DNA from: Rhodospirillales bacterium
GTDB lineage: Bacteria; Pseudomonadota; Alphaproteobacteria; UBA828
DNA length: 64,000 bases
Reading direction: 5' to 3'
NCBI GenBank assembly: GCA_028818855.1
Contig: JAPPMY010000056.1
Location: 1 to 64,000 of the forward strand
The notes below the pieces were generated by a model that did no database searches, was not told where the DNA came from, and saw only the letters and a program-made list of their open reading frames with translations. Position numbers and translations under genes: made by a program. Each line of letters begins with the position of its first letter. Within the stretch, counting starts at the first letter, position 1. Shown here piece by piece: positions 25,249 to 34,089 of the stretch.

Positions 25249-26436
25249 CTAGTTCTTCAGGATGACGTCCTTCGGAATCGGACCGGCGGTCACGTAGCCT
25301 TCCATCCGGGTTTTGCCCTCGTCGGTGCAGACGATTGCGTAGCGCGCCTTGTCCTGGATGTGGAGCCTGTCGGAGAAGCTGCGGGGGCCCATCAGGGTGG
25401 GCTCGTCCGTGAACTTCTCCATCTCGGCGGTGACCGCAGCCGAGTCCACCGTGCCCGCGCGCTCCACGGCCTTCGCCCAGAGGTCCATCAGCACGTAGCC
25501 CGCGATCGGGAGTGAGGTGGCGGTCGGCCCGCCTTCCTTGACCTCTAGCTTCTTGAAGAACGCTTCGACCTCCTCGCCGGCACCGCCGTAGAGCGAACTG
25601 AACGCCGCCGAGCAGAAGTTGCTGAGGTTCGGCACGGCGTCGAGCCAGTAGTGGCCGTCCATGGCGACTCCCGAGACGATCAGAGTCTCGACGCCCGAGG
25701 CACGCATCTGCTTGATGGCGGATGCGGCGCCCGGCACGTAGGAGCAGACCGCGATCACGTCCGGCACGGTGTCGAGCGCCTTGATGCGGTCGATCTGGCC
25801 CTGGATCGACGGGTCGTTGTTCTGGAACACGTCGAGGCCCAGCATCGTGGTGCCTTCGAGGCGGGGCCAGGCCCATTCGAAGCCGGCGCAGACCGACTTG
25901 TTGTACTCGATGGTGTCGTCGCGCAGCAGATAGGCGGTGCGCGCGCCGCGATTCTCGTAGGCGAAGGTGGCGATGGAGGCGCCGTCGAGATGCGCCGCCT
26001 GGCCGCCGGTGAAGGCGAAGGGGCCGATGCCCTCGATGCCCGCCTTGGCGTCGCCCGCGCAGAGGAAGAGCGAGATGAGGCCGGCGTTCTGCGCCACGTT
26101 GGCGGCCGGCGCGCCCATGTCGAAGTCGCAGTCGACGAAGACCACGTTCGCGCCGTCGTCGACGACGATCTGGCCCGCCTTGACGCCTTCCTCACGCTCG
26201 GACTTGGAGTCCGCCTGCGCGATCACGAGCTGCTTGCCGAGCAGACCGCCGGCAGCGTTGATCTCCTCGAGCCTGATCTGGGCTGCGAGCGTCGCCGGGC
26301 CGGTGTAGGCCGCTTGCCACCCGCTGGTCGAGACGGCGAAGCCGACCACGATCTCGTGGTCGTCCGCCTGCGCTGCGACCGATCCACCGGCGACGAGTGC
26401 GCCGGCCATGACGGCGCCCACAATTCGTTTCAACAT
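25249..26436 (-). CDS. ABC transporter substrate-binding protein, LivK-like (type 1 fold)
   Basis: 395 aa with a signal peptide (MLKRIVGAVMAGALVAG..., cleavage near 'AQA-DD'). The start has RBS AGGGAG; the track ORF is longer upstream without need. The Leu/Ile/Val-binding fold is visible: 'IVVGFAVSTSGWQAAYTGPATLAAQIRLEEINAAGGLLGKQL' in two pieces, and a later 'RTAYLLRDDTIEYNKSVCAGFE'. Ligands of this family include branched amino acids, amides and urea. No LivHMGF genes are adjacent, so the transport partners must be elsewhere or lost. Confidence 0.85.
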   Translation of the reverse strand: MLKRIVGAVMAGALVAGGSVAAQADDHEIVVGFAVSTSGWQAAYTGPATLAAQIRLEEINAAGGLLGKQLVIAQADSKSEREEGVKAGQIVVDDGANVVFVDCDFDMGAPAANVAQNAGLISLFLCAGDAKAGIEGIGPFAFTGGQAAHLDGASIATFAYENRGARTAYLLRDDTIEYNKSVCAGFEWAWPRLEGTTMLGLDVFQNNDPSIQGQIDRIKALDTVPDVIAVCSYVPGAASAIKQMRASGVETLIVSGVAMDGHYWLDAVPNLSNFCSAAFSSLYGGAGEEVEAFFKKLEVKEGGPTATSLPIAGYVLMDLWAKAVERAGTVDSAAVTAEMEKFTDEPTLMGPRSFSDRLHIQDKARYAIVCTDEGKTRMEGYVTAGPIPKDVILKN

Positions 26437-26619
26437 CGACGATCTCCCTCTGGTTCTCATGTCGTCTGCGTTGCGGCGGGCTTCCCTGCGCCACCGCGCC
26501 GGACACGCTCCTGGCGCCCCGCACCCCAAGGTAACGGTCGCCGGCGGGGTGCGGCAACAGCGCGTCTCGGCGGTTTTCAGGCTTGGGGTTCAAAGAGGGC
26601 GGGGGAGGGACCCCGCGAG

Positions 26620-28449
26620 TCAGCGGTCGAGGGCTTCGGCCCTGCCCGGCTCCTCCCACCACGCATCGAGAACGGCGCCATAGACCGGCGTGAACGCGGG
26701 CCGGCCGAACTTGTCCCAGTAGGCGAAGCGGTCGTCGTTCAGGTGATAGAGGGGGATCATGTAGTGCCCCCACAGCAGCACCCGGTCCATGGCGCGGACC
26801 ACGTCGACGAAGTCGCTGCGTTCGCGCGCTTCGGTCATCTGCGCGATGAGATCGTCGACGACGGGGTCCTCGATCCCGGGATAGTTGCGGGTGCCCTCCT
26901 GGCCCGCGGCCTCGACGCCCCAGTAGAACGCCTGCTCGTTGCCGGGGGAGAGCGACATGCCCCAGCGGTAGATGATCATGTCGAAGTCGTAGACGTTGCG
27001 GCGATACTGGTACTGCGCCGTGTCCACGGTGCGGACCTTCGCCTCGACGCCGAGCCGCTCGAGGCTTCGCGTGAAGTTGAGCGCGATCTTCTCGTTGCCC
27101 GGATTCACTAGCAGGACTTCGAAGGCCATGGGCAGGCCGTCGGACGTGCGCTGGAGCGCGCCGTCCTCGATGCTCCATCCGGCCTCGGCCAGCAGGCGCC
27201 GCGCAGCCGCGAGGTTCTTGCGAAGGCCGCCCTCCACGACGGGCGCGTGATAGGCGGTATCGAACAGCTCGGGCGGGAGGCTCGCCCGGTGAGGCTCGAG
27301 CAGGGCAAGCTCGCCGCCCTCGGGGAGGCCTCGCGAGCCCAGTTCAGAGTTGTCGAAGATGCTGTTGGTTCGCACATAGGCGCCCTGCAGCAGGTTCCTG
27401 TTGATCCAGTCGAAGTCGAAGGCGAGCGACAGTGCGTAGCGGACCGCGCGGTCGGCGAACATCGGCCGGCGCGTGTTGAAGACCATCGCGAACATGCCGG
27501 ACGGCCTGCCGTGCGGCAGCAGCTCGAGCTTGACCCGGCCATCTTCCGCGGCGGGGAAGTCGTAGCCGGTGGCCCACCGCGTCGCCGAACGCTCCTGGCG
27601 AAGGTCGTACTCGCCCGCGCGGAAGGCCTCCATCATCACTTCGTCGTCGCGGTAGTAGTCGTAGCTGATGCGGTCGAAGTTGTTCAGGCCGCGGTTGATA
27701 GGCAGGTGCCGGCCCCAGTAGTCGGAATCGCGGCGGTAGACGATGCCGCGGCCTGCATCGACGCTCTCGATCCTGTAGGGGCCGCTGCCGAGCGGCGGTG
27801 TGAGCGTGGTCTCCTCGAAGGTCACGTGCGAGTAGTACGCCTTCGAGACGATCGGCATGAGCCCGAGGATCAGCGGCAGCTCGCGGTCCGGGGTCTCGGT
27901 ATCGAAGAGGAAGCGCACCGTGCGCGCGTCGGGCCGCTCGATCGCGCGGACCTTGTTGTAATAGAGCCGGTGGTTGGGGCGGCCCTGCTCCTTCAGCGTC
28001 TCCCACGAGAAGATCACGTCATCCACAGTGATCGGGCTGCCGTCGTGAAAGCGAGCCTCCGGCCGGAGCGTGAAGGTGACCGACGAGCGGTCGTCCGGCA
28101 CGTCCACCGTCTCGGCGATCAGCCCGTAGAGCGAGAACGGCTCGTCCCAGGTGCGCTTGAGCAGGCTCTCGAACACGAGATGCCGCCCGTGCGCCACCAC
28201 GCCCTTGATGATGAACGGGTTGAGGTTGTCGAAGGTGCCGGTGGCCGCGCGCCGCAGCGCGCCGCCCTTGGGTGCGTCGGGATTGACGTAGTCGAGATGT
28301 TCGAAGTCCGGCCCGTACTTCGGCGCCCCGTGCATGGCGATGCCGTGGGCGGGCGCAGCCGGGGCCTCGGCGCCGGCGAGCGTCAGGGCCGCGAATAGGC
28401 CGGCCGCGGTCAGTGCTCCGGCCGTTCGCCGGCTCCGCCGCGCCGGCAT
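26620..28449 (-). CDS. extracellular solute-binding protein, family 5 (YejA-like)
   Basis: 609 aa with an Ala-rich signal sequence (cleavage near 'APA-APAHG'). The YejA-type features are 'HGIAMHGAPKYGPDFEHLDYVNP', 'KGGALRRAATGTFDNLNPF' and 'YNKVRAIERPDARTVRF' (each the start of longer conserved stretches). YejA works with YejBEF to import peptides such as microcin C-like compounds, but no yejBEF genes are here. The ATG shares one base with the adhC stop (TGATG), so it is translationally coupled to the formaldehyde dehydrogenase gene, an unusual pairing. Confidence 0.85.
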   Translation of the reverse strand: MPARRSRRTAGALTAAGLFAALTLAGAEAPAAPAHGIAMHGAPKYGPDFEHLDYVNPDAPKGGALRRAATGTFDNLNPFIIKGVVAHGRHLVFESLLKRTWDEPFSLYGLIAETVDVPDDRSSVTFTLRPEARFHDGSPITVDDVIFSWETLKEQGRPNHRLYYNKVRAIERPDARTVRFLFDTETPDRELPLILGLMPIVSKAYYSHVTFEETTLTPPLGSGPYRIESVDAGRGIVYRRDSDYWGRHLPINRGLNNFDRISYDYYRDDEVMMEAFRAGEYDLRQERSATRWATGYDFPAAEDGRVKLELLPHGRPSGMFAMVFNTRRPMFADRAVRYALSLAFDFDWINRNLLQGAYVRTNSIFDNSELGSRGLPEGGELALLEPHRASLPPELFDTAYHAPVVEGGLRKNLAAARRLLAEAGWSIEDGALQRTSDGLPMAFEVLLVNPGNEKIALNFTRSLERLGVEAKVRTVDTAQYQYRRNVYDFDMIIYRWGMSLSPGNEQAFYWGVEAAGQEGTRNYPGIEDPVVDDLIAQMTEARERSDFVDVVRAMDRVLLWGHYMIPLYHLNDDRFAYWDKFGRPAFTPVYGAVLDAWWEEPGRAEALDR

Positions 28450-29558
28450 CAGAAGGTGACGACGCTGCGGATCGATTCGCCCTCGTGCATGAGCTCGAAC
28501 GCCTCGTTGATTTCGTCGAGGGGCATCACGTGGGTGATCATCGGGTCGATTTCAAGCTTGCCGTCCATGTACCAGTCCACGATGCGGGGCACGTCGGTGC
28601 GGCCCTTGGCGCCGCCGAACGCGGTGCCGCGCCAGACCCGGCCGGTCACGAGCTGGAAGGGGCGGGTGGAAATCTCCTGGCCCGCGCCGGCGACGCCGAT
28701 GATCGTGCTCTCGCCCCAACCCTTGTGGCAGCACTCCAGCGCCTGGCGCATGGTGTCCACGTTGCCGATGCACTCGAAGCTGTGGTCCGCCCCGCCGCCG
28801 GTGAGGTCAACCAGATAGGGCACGAGGTCGCCCTCGACCTCGCGCGGATTGACGAAGTGGGTCATGCCGAAGCGCTCGCCCAGCGCTTCCCGTTTCGGGT
28901 TGATGTCGATGCCGACGATCATGTTGGCGCCGACCAGGCGGGCGCCCTGCACGATGTTGAGGCCGATGCCGCCCAGGCCGAAGACCACGACGTTGTCGCC
29001 GGGGCGCACCTTCGCCGTGTTGATGACGGCGCCGACGCCGGTGGTGACGCCGCAGCCGATGTAGCAGATCTTGTCGAAGGGCGCGTCCTCGCGGACCTTC
29101 GCCACCGAGTACTCGGAGACGACCGTGTAGTTCGCGAAGGTCGACGTGCCCATGTAGTGGAAGATCCTGTCGTCGCCGAGGGAGAAGCGGCTGGAGCCAT
29201 CGGGCATGACGCCCGCGCCCTGGGTGACGCGGATCGACTGGCAGAGGTTGGTCCTGCCGCTCGTGCAGTAATCGCACTGGCGGCATTCCGGCACGTAGAG
29301 CGGGATCACGTGATCCCCCGGCGCCACGCTCGTCACGCCGTCGCCGACGTCGACCACGACGCCCGCGCCCTCGTGCCCGAGGATGGCGGGGAACAGACCC
29401 TCCGGGTCCTCGCCGGAGAGGGTGAACGCATCGGTGTGGCAGACGCCGGTGGCCTTGACCTCGATCAGCACCTCGCCGGCCTGGGGGCCTTCCAGATGCA
29501 CGGTCTCAATGGTGAGCGGCTTTCCTGCGCCGGTCGCCAGCGCTGCACGGACCTCCAT
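28449..29558 (-). CDS. adhC: S-(hydroxymethyl)glutathione dehydrogenase / class III alcohol dehydrogenase
   Basis: 369 aa from '[15 protein letters not shown]' (RBS GGAGGG; the longer track start is not needed). Zinc-enzyme motifs: catalytic Cys in '[14 protein letters not shown]', the structural zinc lobe '[16 protein letters not shown]', and NAD-binding 'GLGGIGLN'. It oxidises the glutathione adduct of formaldehyde to S-formylglutathione. The matching hydrolase (FrmB/FghA) is not in the window, but formaldehyde-producing steps (dimethylglycine dehydrogenase, amine oxidases) are. It also reduces S-nitrosoglutathione in many bacteria. It is coupled to a YejA-like gene downstream. Confidence 0.9.
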   Translation of the reverse strand: MEVRAALATGAGKPLTIETVHLEGPQAGEVLIEVKATGVCHTDAFTLSGEDPEGLFPAILGHEGAGVVVDVGDGVTSVAPGDHVIPLYVPECRQCDYCTSGRTNLCQSIRVTQGAGVMPDGSSRFSLGDDRIFHYMGTSTFANYTVVSEYSVAKVREDAPFDKICYIGCGVTTGVGAVINTAKVRPGDNVVVFGLGGIGLNIVQGARLVGANMIVGIDINPKREALGERFGMTHFVNPREVEGDLVPYLVDLTGGGADHSFECIGNVDTMRQALECCHKGWGESTIIGVAGAGQEISTRPFQLVTGRVWRGTAFGGAKGRTDVPRIVDWYMDGKLEIDPMITHVMPLDEINEAFELMHEGESIRSVVTF

Positions 29559-29687
29559 CGCACCCTCCTCGTCGGTGGCGTCAGTTGCGAATCGCTCGCA
29601 CGCTACTGTCACACCGCGTGCGGGCGCGGGCAAGACCCGGTGCCCACGTCACACATGCGTCTCGGTCATGCGACCGGGACGAGCCGC

Positions 29688-31358
29688 TCAGCGCTGCCGG
29701 GTCTCCCAGTCGGGGTGAATCCAGGGCACGTCGTTGGCCGGCGGGAGCGGGTCGCGGCCGAGGATGTGGTCGGCGGCCTTCTCGCCCACCATGATACTGG
29801 GCCCGTTGAGGTTGCCGTTGGTGATGTGCGGGAAGATCGAGCTGTCGACCACCCTGAGTCTCTCGACCCCGATGACGCGGCAAGCCGGATCGACGACCGC
29901 GAGCCCGTCGTCGGCCGCGCCCATGCGGCAGGTGCCGCAGGGGTGATAGGCGCTCTCCACGGCGCCTTTCACGAAGTCGTCGAGTTCGTCGTCGCTCTGG
30001 ATGTCGGCGCCGGGCGCGATCTCCTCGCCTGCGTAGTCCGCGAGCGCCGGCTGGGAGAAGATTTCCCGCGTCAGGCGGATGCAGGCCCGGAAGTTCCGCC
30101 AGTCGTCGGCGTGAGACATGTAGTTGAAGAGGATCGAGGGCGCGGCGCCGGGCTCGGGCGAGGCCAGCCGCACGCGGCCCCGCGACTTCGAGCGCATGGG
30201 CCCCACGTGGGTCTGGAAGCCGTGGCCCTCGGCGGCGGCCTTGCCGTCGTAGCGCACGGCGAAGGGCAGGAAGTGATACTGGATGTCCGGGTACCTGACG
30301 CCGGCGCGGGAGCGGATGAAGCCGCAGGACTCGAAGTGATTGGTGGCGCCCAGGCCGTTCTTGAAGAAGAGCCAGCGCGCGCCGATCAACGCCTTGGAGA
30401 CGAGGTTCCAGTGGCGATAGAGCGTGATCGGCTCGCGGCACTTCACCTGGAGGTATATCTCCAGATGGTCCTGCAGGTTGGCGCCGACGCCGGGCCGGTC
30501 GGCGATCACATCGATGCCGTGCTCCTGCAGATGCTCGCCCGGGCCGATGCCGGAGAGCATGAGTATCTTCGGCGAGTTGATGGAGGAGGCCGCGAGGACG
30601 ACCTCAGCCCTGGCGCCGACGCGGCGGACCGCGCCGCCGGTCTCGTACTCGACGCCAGTGGCCCGCCCGCCTTCGACGATGACGCGGCGAACGTGGGCGT
30701 GCGCCCTCAGCTTGAGGTTGCGCCGTTGCAGCGCCGGTTTGAGATAGGCGTTGGCGGTGGACCATCGGCGGCCCTGCCAGACGGTCATCTCCATCGCGCC
30801 GAAGCCCTCCTGGCGCTCGCCGTTGTAGTCCTCGGTGGCCGCGTAGCCGGCTTCCTCGCCGGCCTCGATGAAGCGCCTGTAGAGCGGGTTCTCCAGGCGC
30901 CCGCGGGTGACGTGGAGCGGACCTTCGCTGCCGCGCCACCCGGCCTGCCCGCCGTGCGCGTGCTCCATGCGCCGGTAATAGGGCAGCACGTGGCGATAGC
31001 CCCAGCCGGCCGCGCCCAGCTCCTCCCAGGTATCGAAGTCGCAGGCGTGGCCGCGCACGTAGACCATGCCGTTGACCGATGAAGAGCCGCCGATCACTTT
31101 GCCGCGCGGCGTGGCCAGGCGCCGCCCGCCCAGGTGCGGCTCTGGCTCGGTGACGAAGCCCCAGTCGTAGCGGGGCATGTTCATGGGGTAGGAGAGGGCG
31201 GCCGGCATCTGGATGAGCGGGCCGGCGTCGGTGCCGCCATGTTCGAGCACCAGCACACGGTTCCCGGGATCCTCGGAAAGCCGCGCGGCGATCACGGAGC
31301 CGGCGGACCCTGAGCCGACGATTACATAATCGAACGCGTCGTCGTAGCTCCCGTTCAT
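29688..31358 (-). CDS. betA: choline dehydrogenase (GMC oxidoreductase)
   Basis: About 556 aa from ATG at 31358; a GTG three codons upstream is also possible, and neither has a strong RBS. FAD-binding '[20 protein letters not shown]', GMC signature '[18 protein letters not shown]' and '[17 protein letters not shown]', and the C-terminal catalytic region '[12 protein letters not shown]' and '[19 protein letters not shown]' all agree with BetA. It oxidises choline to betaine aldehyde at the membrane. It follows betI (28-bp gap) and is divergent from the choXWV importer. The aldehyde dehydrogenase betB, normally in this operon, is missing here. Confidence 0.92.
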   Translation of the reverse strand: MNGSYDDAFDYVIVGSGSAGSVIAARLSEDPGNRVLVLEHGGTDAGPLIQMPAALSYPMNMPRYDWGFVTEPEPHLGGRRLATPRGKVIGGSSSVNGMVYVRGHACDFDTWEELGAAGWGYRHVLPYYRRMEHAHGGQAGWRGSEGPLHVTRGRLENPLYRRFIEAGEEAGYAATEDYNGERQEGFGAMEMTVWQGRRWSTANAYLKPALQRRNLKLRAHAHVRRVIVEGGRATGVEYETGGAVRRVGARAEVVLAASSINSPKILMLSGIGPGEHLQEHGIDVIADRPGVGANLQDHLEIYLQVKCREPITLYRHWNLVSKALIGARWLFFKNGLGATNHFESCGFIRSRAGVRYPDIQYHFLPFAVRYDGKAAAEGHGFQTHVGPMRSKSRGRVRLASPEPGAAPSILFNYMSHADDWRNFRACIRLTREIFSQPALADYAGEEIAPGADIQSDDELDDFVKGAVESAYHPCGTCRMGAADDGLAVVDPACRVIGVERLRVVDSSIFPHITNGNLNGPSIMVGEKAADHILGRDPLPPANDVPWIHPDWETRQR

Positions 31359-31385
31359 CGAGTTCACGTGCCCGCTACCGCCCGC

Positions 31386-32066
31386 CTATTTGCGCCGGGC
31401 CGAAGGCTCGGACGGCGCGACAGCGCCGCGCGCCGAATGGCGCGTAGCCAAGCGCGCGGAGCGAGCGCCCGGCGCCTGAGGGTCATCAAGAGGCCCGAGC
31501 TGGCTGTCGATATGCGCTTCCATGATCGCGACCGAGCTTTCGCCGCAGGGCTCCGCGTCGCCGAGCACGCGGCGGAGCCAGAGCCCGTCGATCATGGCGG
31601 CGGTGGATTCGGCGGCGACTTCCGCCGACTCGCGCGTCGGCAACCGCCGGTACTCGTGGCGCAGGTTGCTGATGAGACGGCGCTGGTAGATGAGAAGGAG
31701 CCGGCGGACCTCGGGCTCCGTCAGCGCCTGGACGTAGAACGTGAGCCAGGCGGAGACCACCTCGGGCCGCTGCTGCGCCTCGCAGAAGCTGCCGTCAACG
31801 ATTGCAGACAGCCGCTCCCGCGGGGTCCTGGCCTCGCGCAGCCGCTCTCGCACGCCGGCGCCGAACTCGATGAGGAGGTGGCGCATGGTGGCGATGAAGA
31901 GAGCGCTCTTCGAGCCGAAGTAGTGGTGAACGAGCCCTTGCGACAGGCCGGCCTCACGCGCGACGTCGCCGGTCGTCAGATCGACGAACCCGCGGTCGTG
32001 GATGCCCCTTATGGCCGCTTCGACGAAGGCGCGCCGGCGCACGGGCGCCATTCCGGTCTTTGGCAT
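31386..32066 (-). CDS. betI: TetR-family repressor BetI
   Basis: 226 aa. The N-terminal helix-turn-helix is 'TTGDVAREAGLSQGLVHHYFGSKSALF', preceded by 'RRRAFVEAAIRGI', and the ligand domain matches BetI. BetI represses choline-oxidation genes and is relieved by choline. The C-terminal about 25 residues (Arg/Ser/Ala-rich) exceed the usual length. It is divergent from choX across 100 bp that hold a likely BetI operator, so it probably controls both betI-betA and choXWV. Confidence 0.9.
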   Translation of the reverse strand: MPKTGMAPVRRRAFVEAAIRGIHDRGFVDLTTGDVAREAGLSQGLVHHYFGSKSALFIATMRHLLIEFGAGVRERLREARTPRERLSAIVDGSFCEAQQRPEVVSAWLTFYVQALTEPEVRRLLLIYQRRLISNLRHEYRRLPTRESAEVAAESTAAMIDGLWLRRVLGDAEPCGESSVAIMEAHIDSQLGPLDDPQAPGARSARLATRHSARGAVAPSEPSARRK

Positions 32067-32089
32067 CGGTTGCTCCTGTTACCCCTGTC

Positions 32090-32116
32090 ATTATATTTGG
32101 TTGGTTGACCAATCAA
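32090..32116 (-). promoter_or_regulatory. betI-betA promoter
   Basis: On the minus strand a perfect TATAAT (32090-32095) lies 15 bp from TTGATT (32111-32116), about 24 bp upstream of the betI start. The spacing is a little short. The -35 box lies inside the inverted repeat at 32098-32115, as expected for autorepression. Confidence 0.55.
32098..32115. promoter_or_regulatory. probable BetI operator
   Basis: TGGTTGGT-TG-ACCAATCA is an inverted repeat with 7 of 8 pairs matching, centred between divergent betI and choX. It contains TTGGT...ACCAA and recalls the TTGATTGG-like BetI sites of other bacteria. It overlaps the betI -35 region and lies 50 bp upstream of the choX start, so one site could silence both directions. 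Confidence 0.6.
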
Positions 32117-32166
32117 GAAAAACTTGCGAGACTCCGCTGAACCTATCGAGCTTGAGGGAGGGTGCA

Positions 32167-33117
32167 ATGCACATTCGGATGACATCCGCAATCGCCGCCG
32201 TCGCCATGGGCGCCGCGGCCTTCGCGGGAAATGCCTACGCCGACGATGCCGCCACCTGCAGCGAGGTGGAATTCTCGGATGTCGGCTGGAGCTGCATCAC
32301 GGCGACCACCGCCGTGGCAACCACGGTCTTGGAGGGCCTCGGCTACGAGCCCAAGGCGACCGTGCTTTCGGTGCCGGTGACCTTCGCCAGCCTTTCCAAC
32401 GGCGACATCGACGCCTTCCTCGGCCTCTGGCTGCCGACCCAGCAGAGCATGATCGACCCGTACTTCAACGACGGCACCGTGGAGAACGTGGCCGTGAACC
32501 TCGAGGGCGCCAAGTACACCCTCGCCGTGCCGACCTACGTTTACGAGGCCGGGGTCAAGACCTTCGGCGATATCGCGGCGCACGCGGACAAGTTCGACGG
32601 CAAGTTCTACGGCATCGAGCCGGGCAACGACGGCAATCTGATCATCCAGGGCATGATCGATGACAACGCCTTCGGCCTGAGCGGCTTCGAGGTCGTGGAG
32701 TCGAGCGAGCAGGGCATGCTCTCCCAGGTCGAGGCCGCGGTCAGGAGCGACGAGTGGATCGTCTTCCTCGGCTGGGAGCCGCATCCCATGAACCGCCGCT
32801 TCGACATGAGCTATCTCGATGGCGGCGACGACTACTTCGGCCCCAACTTCGGCGGGGCCACGGTCTACACGCTGGCCCATGCCGGCTACACCGAGGCCTG
32901 CCCCAACGTCGGCGCCCTGCTGAAGAACATGAAGTTCAGCTTGGCGCTTGAGAACGAGATGATGGGCTATATGCTCGACGACGGGATGGACCCGCAGGCG
33001 GCCGCCCGGAAGCTCGTCGAGATGCACCCGGAGCTGGTCGACGAGTGGCTCGCGGGCGTGACCACGCTGGACGGCCAGGATGGCGCGGCTGCCGTGAAGG
33101 CCCATCTCGGCATGTAG
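32167..33117 (+). CDS. choX: choline ABC transporter substrate-binding protein
   Basis: 316 aa from 'MHIRMTSAIAAVAMG' with RBS GAGGGAGGG. The signal peptide ends near 'AYA-DDAATC'. ChoX-type features: 'EVEFSDVGWSCITATTA', 'LGLWLPTQQSM' and 'IVFLGWEPHPMN', including Trp residues that form the aromatic box for the quaternary ammonium group in this family. It captures choline in the periplasm for ChoW and ChoV. Divergent from betI; a strong stem-loop separates it from choW. Confidence 0.92.
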   Translation: MHIRMTSAIAAVAMGAAAFAGNAYADDAATCSEVEFSDVGWSCITATTAVATTVLEGLGYEPKATVLSVPVTFASLSNGDIDAFLGLWLPTQQSMIDPYFNDGTVENVAVNLEGAKYTLAVPTYVYEAGVKTFGDIAAHADKFDGKFYGIEPGNDGNLIIQGMIDDNAFGLSGFEVVESSEQGMLSQVEAAVRSDEWIVFLGWEPHPMNRRFDMSYLDGGDDYFGPNFGGATVYTLAHAGYTEACPNVGALLKNMKFSLALENEMMGYMLDDGMDPQAAARKLVEMHPELVDEWLAGVTTLDGQDGAAAVKAHLGM

Positions 33118-33156
33118 CGGCCGGTTACGCGGGCGGTCCAACGGGCCGAACTCGCG

Positions 33157-33186
33157 GGCGGTCGGCGCTGAGAGGCGCCGGCCGCC
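33157..33186 (+). promoter_or_regulatory. intercistronic stem-loop between choX and choW
   Basis: GGCGGTCGGCGC-TGAGAG-GCGCCGGCCGCC forms a 12-bp stem with one G-U pair and a 6-nt loop, 39 bp after the choX stop. With no U-tract it is better read as an mRNA-stabilising or partial-termination element favouring ChoX over the membrane parts. Confidence 0.55.
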
Positions 33187-33213
33187 TGTCCCGTCCGGTC
33201 GGGGAGGGGCGTC

Positions 33214-34089
33214 ATGGGCACCGACGATCTCGGAGTCCTTACCGAGAAGATTCCGATCGGCAAGTGGGTCGCCACCGCAATCGAGTTCATCAAGGACAAC
33301 TTCTTTCACGAGCTTCGCGCGTTCTCCGGTGGCCTGGACTGGGTGCTGGAGGCCTTCGCCCACTTCCTCGGCCTGATCCCGCCGCTGGCCTTCATCGCCC
33401 TGGTGGCGGGCGTCGCGTTCTACCTGCATCGCAGCATCGTGCTCGTGATCGGCGTCGTCATCGGGCTGCTGCTGATACTCAACATCGGCTACTGGGGCGA
33501 GATGCTGTTCACGGTGGTGCTCGTCGCGGCATCCACCATCGTCTGCATCCTGGTCGGCGTGCCCGTCGGCATCGCCGCAGCGCACCGGCCGTGGCTCTAC
33601 CGGGCGCTGCGGCCGATCCTCGACCTGATGCAGACCATTCCGCCCTTCGTCTATCTGATCCCGACCCTCACCTTCTTCGGGCTGGGGCTGGTGCCGGGTC
33701 TGATCTCGACCGTCATCTTCGCGATTCCTGCGCCGATCCGGCTCACCCACCTGGGCATCTCCAGCGCGCCCCGGCCGCTGCTGGAGGCGGGCCGCGCCTT
33801 CGGCGCCAGCGACAGGCAGCTTCTCCTCAAGGTGGAGCTTCCCCACGCAATGCCGACGATCATGCAGGGCATCACCCAGTGCATCATGCTGTCGCTCTCG
33901 ATGGTGGTGATCGCGGCCCTCGTCGGCGCCGACGGGCTCGGCGTGCCGGTGGTTCGCGCGCTCACCACGGTCAACGTGGCGCAGGGCTTCGAGGCCGGAC
34001 TGGCCATCGTGGTCGTCGCCATCGTGCTCGACCGCATCCTGAAGCAGGTCGAGAGGCGCAAGGGCAGGGGCGGCACCGCCACACGCTGA
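33214..34089 (+). CDS. choW: choline ABC transporter permease
   Basis: 291 aa with an N-terminal amphipathic region followed by about six membrane helices. The permease core is 'GIAAAHRPWLYRALRPILDLMQTIPPFVYL' and the EAA-like loop 'LLEAGRAFGASDRQLLLKVELPHAMPTIM', typical of the ProW/ChoW group of quaternary-amine importers. RBS GGGGAGGGG precedes ATG. Its stop shares a base with the choV start (TGATG). Confidence 0.92.
   Translation: MGTDDLGVLTEKIPIGKWVATAIEFIKDNFFHELRAFSGGLDWVLEAFAHFLGLIPPLAFIALVAGVAFYLHRSIVLVIGVVIGLLLILNIGYWGEMLFTVVLVAASTIVCILVGVPVGIAAAHRPWLYRALRPILDLMQTIPPFVYLIPTLTFFGLGLVPGLISTVIFAIPAPIRLTHLGISSAPRPLLEAGRAFGASDRQLLLKVELPHAMPTIMQGITQCIMLSLSMVVIAALVGADGLGVPVVRALTTVNVAQGFEAGLAIVVVAIVLDRILKQVERRKGRGGTATR

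Noticed and set aside
29640-29690. CGGTC-ATGC-GACCG hairpin between adhC and betA
   Set aside because: A 5-bp stem is not distinguishable from background palindromes in this GC-rich sequence.
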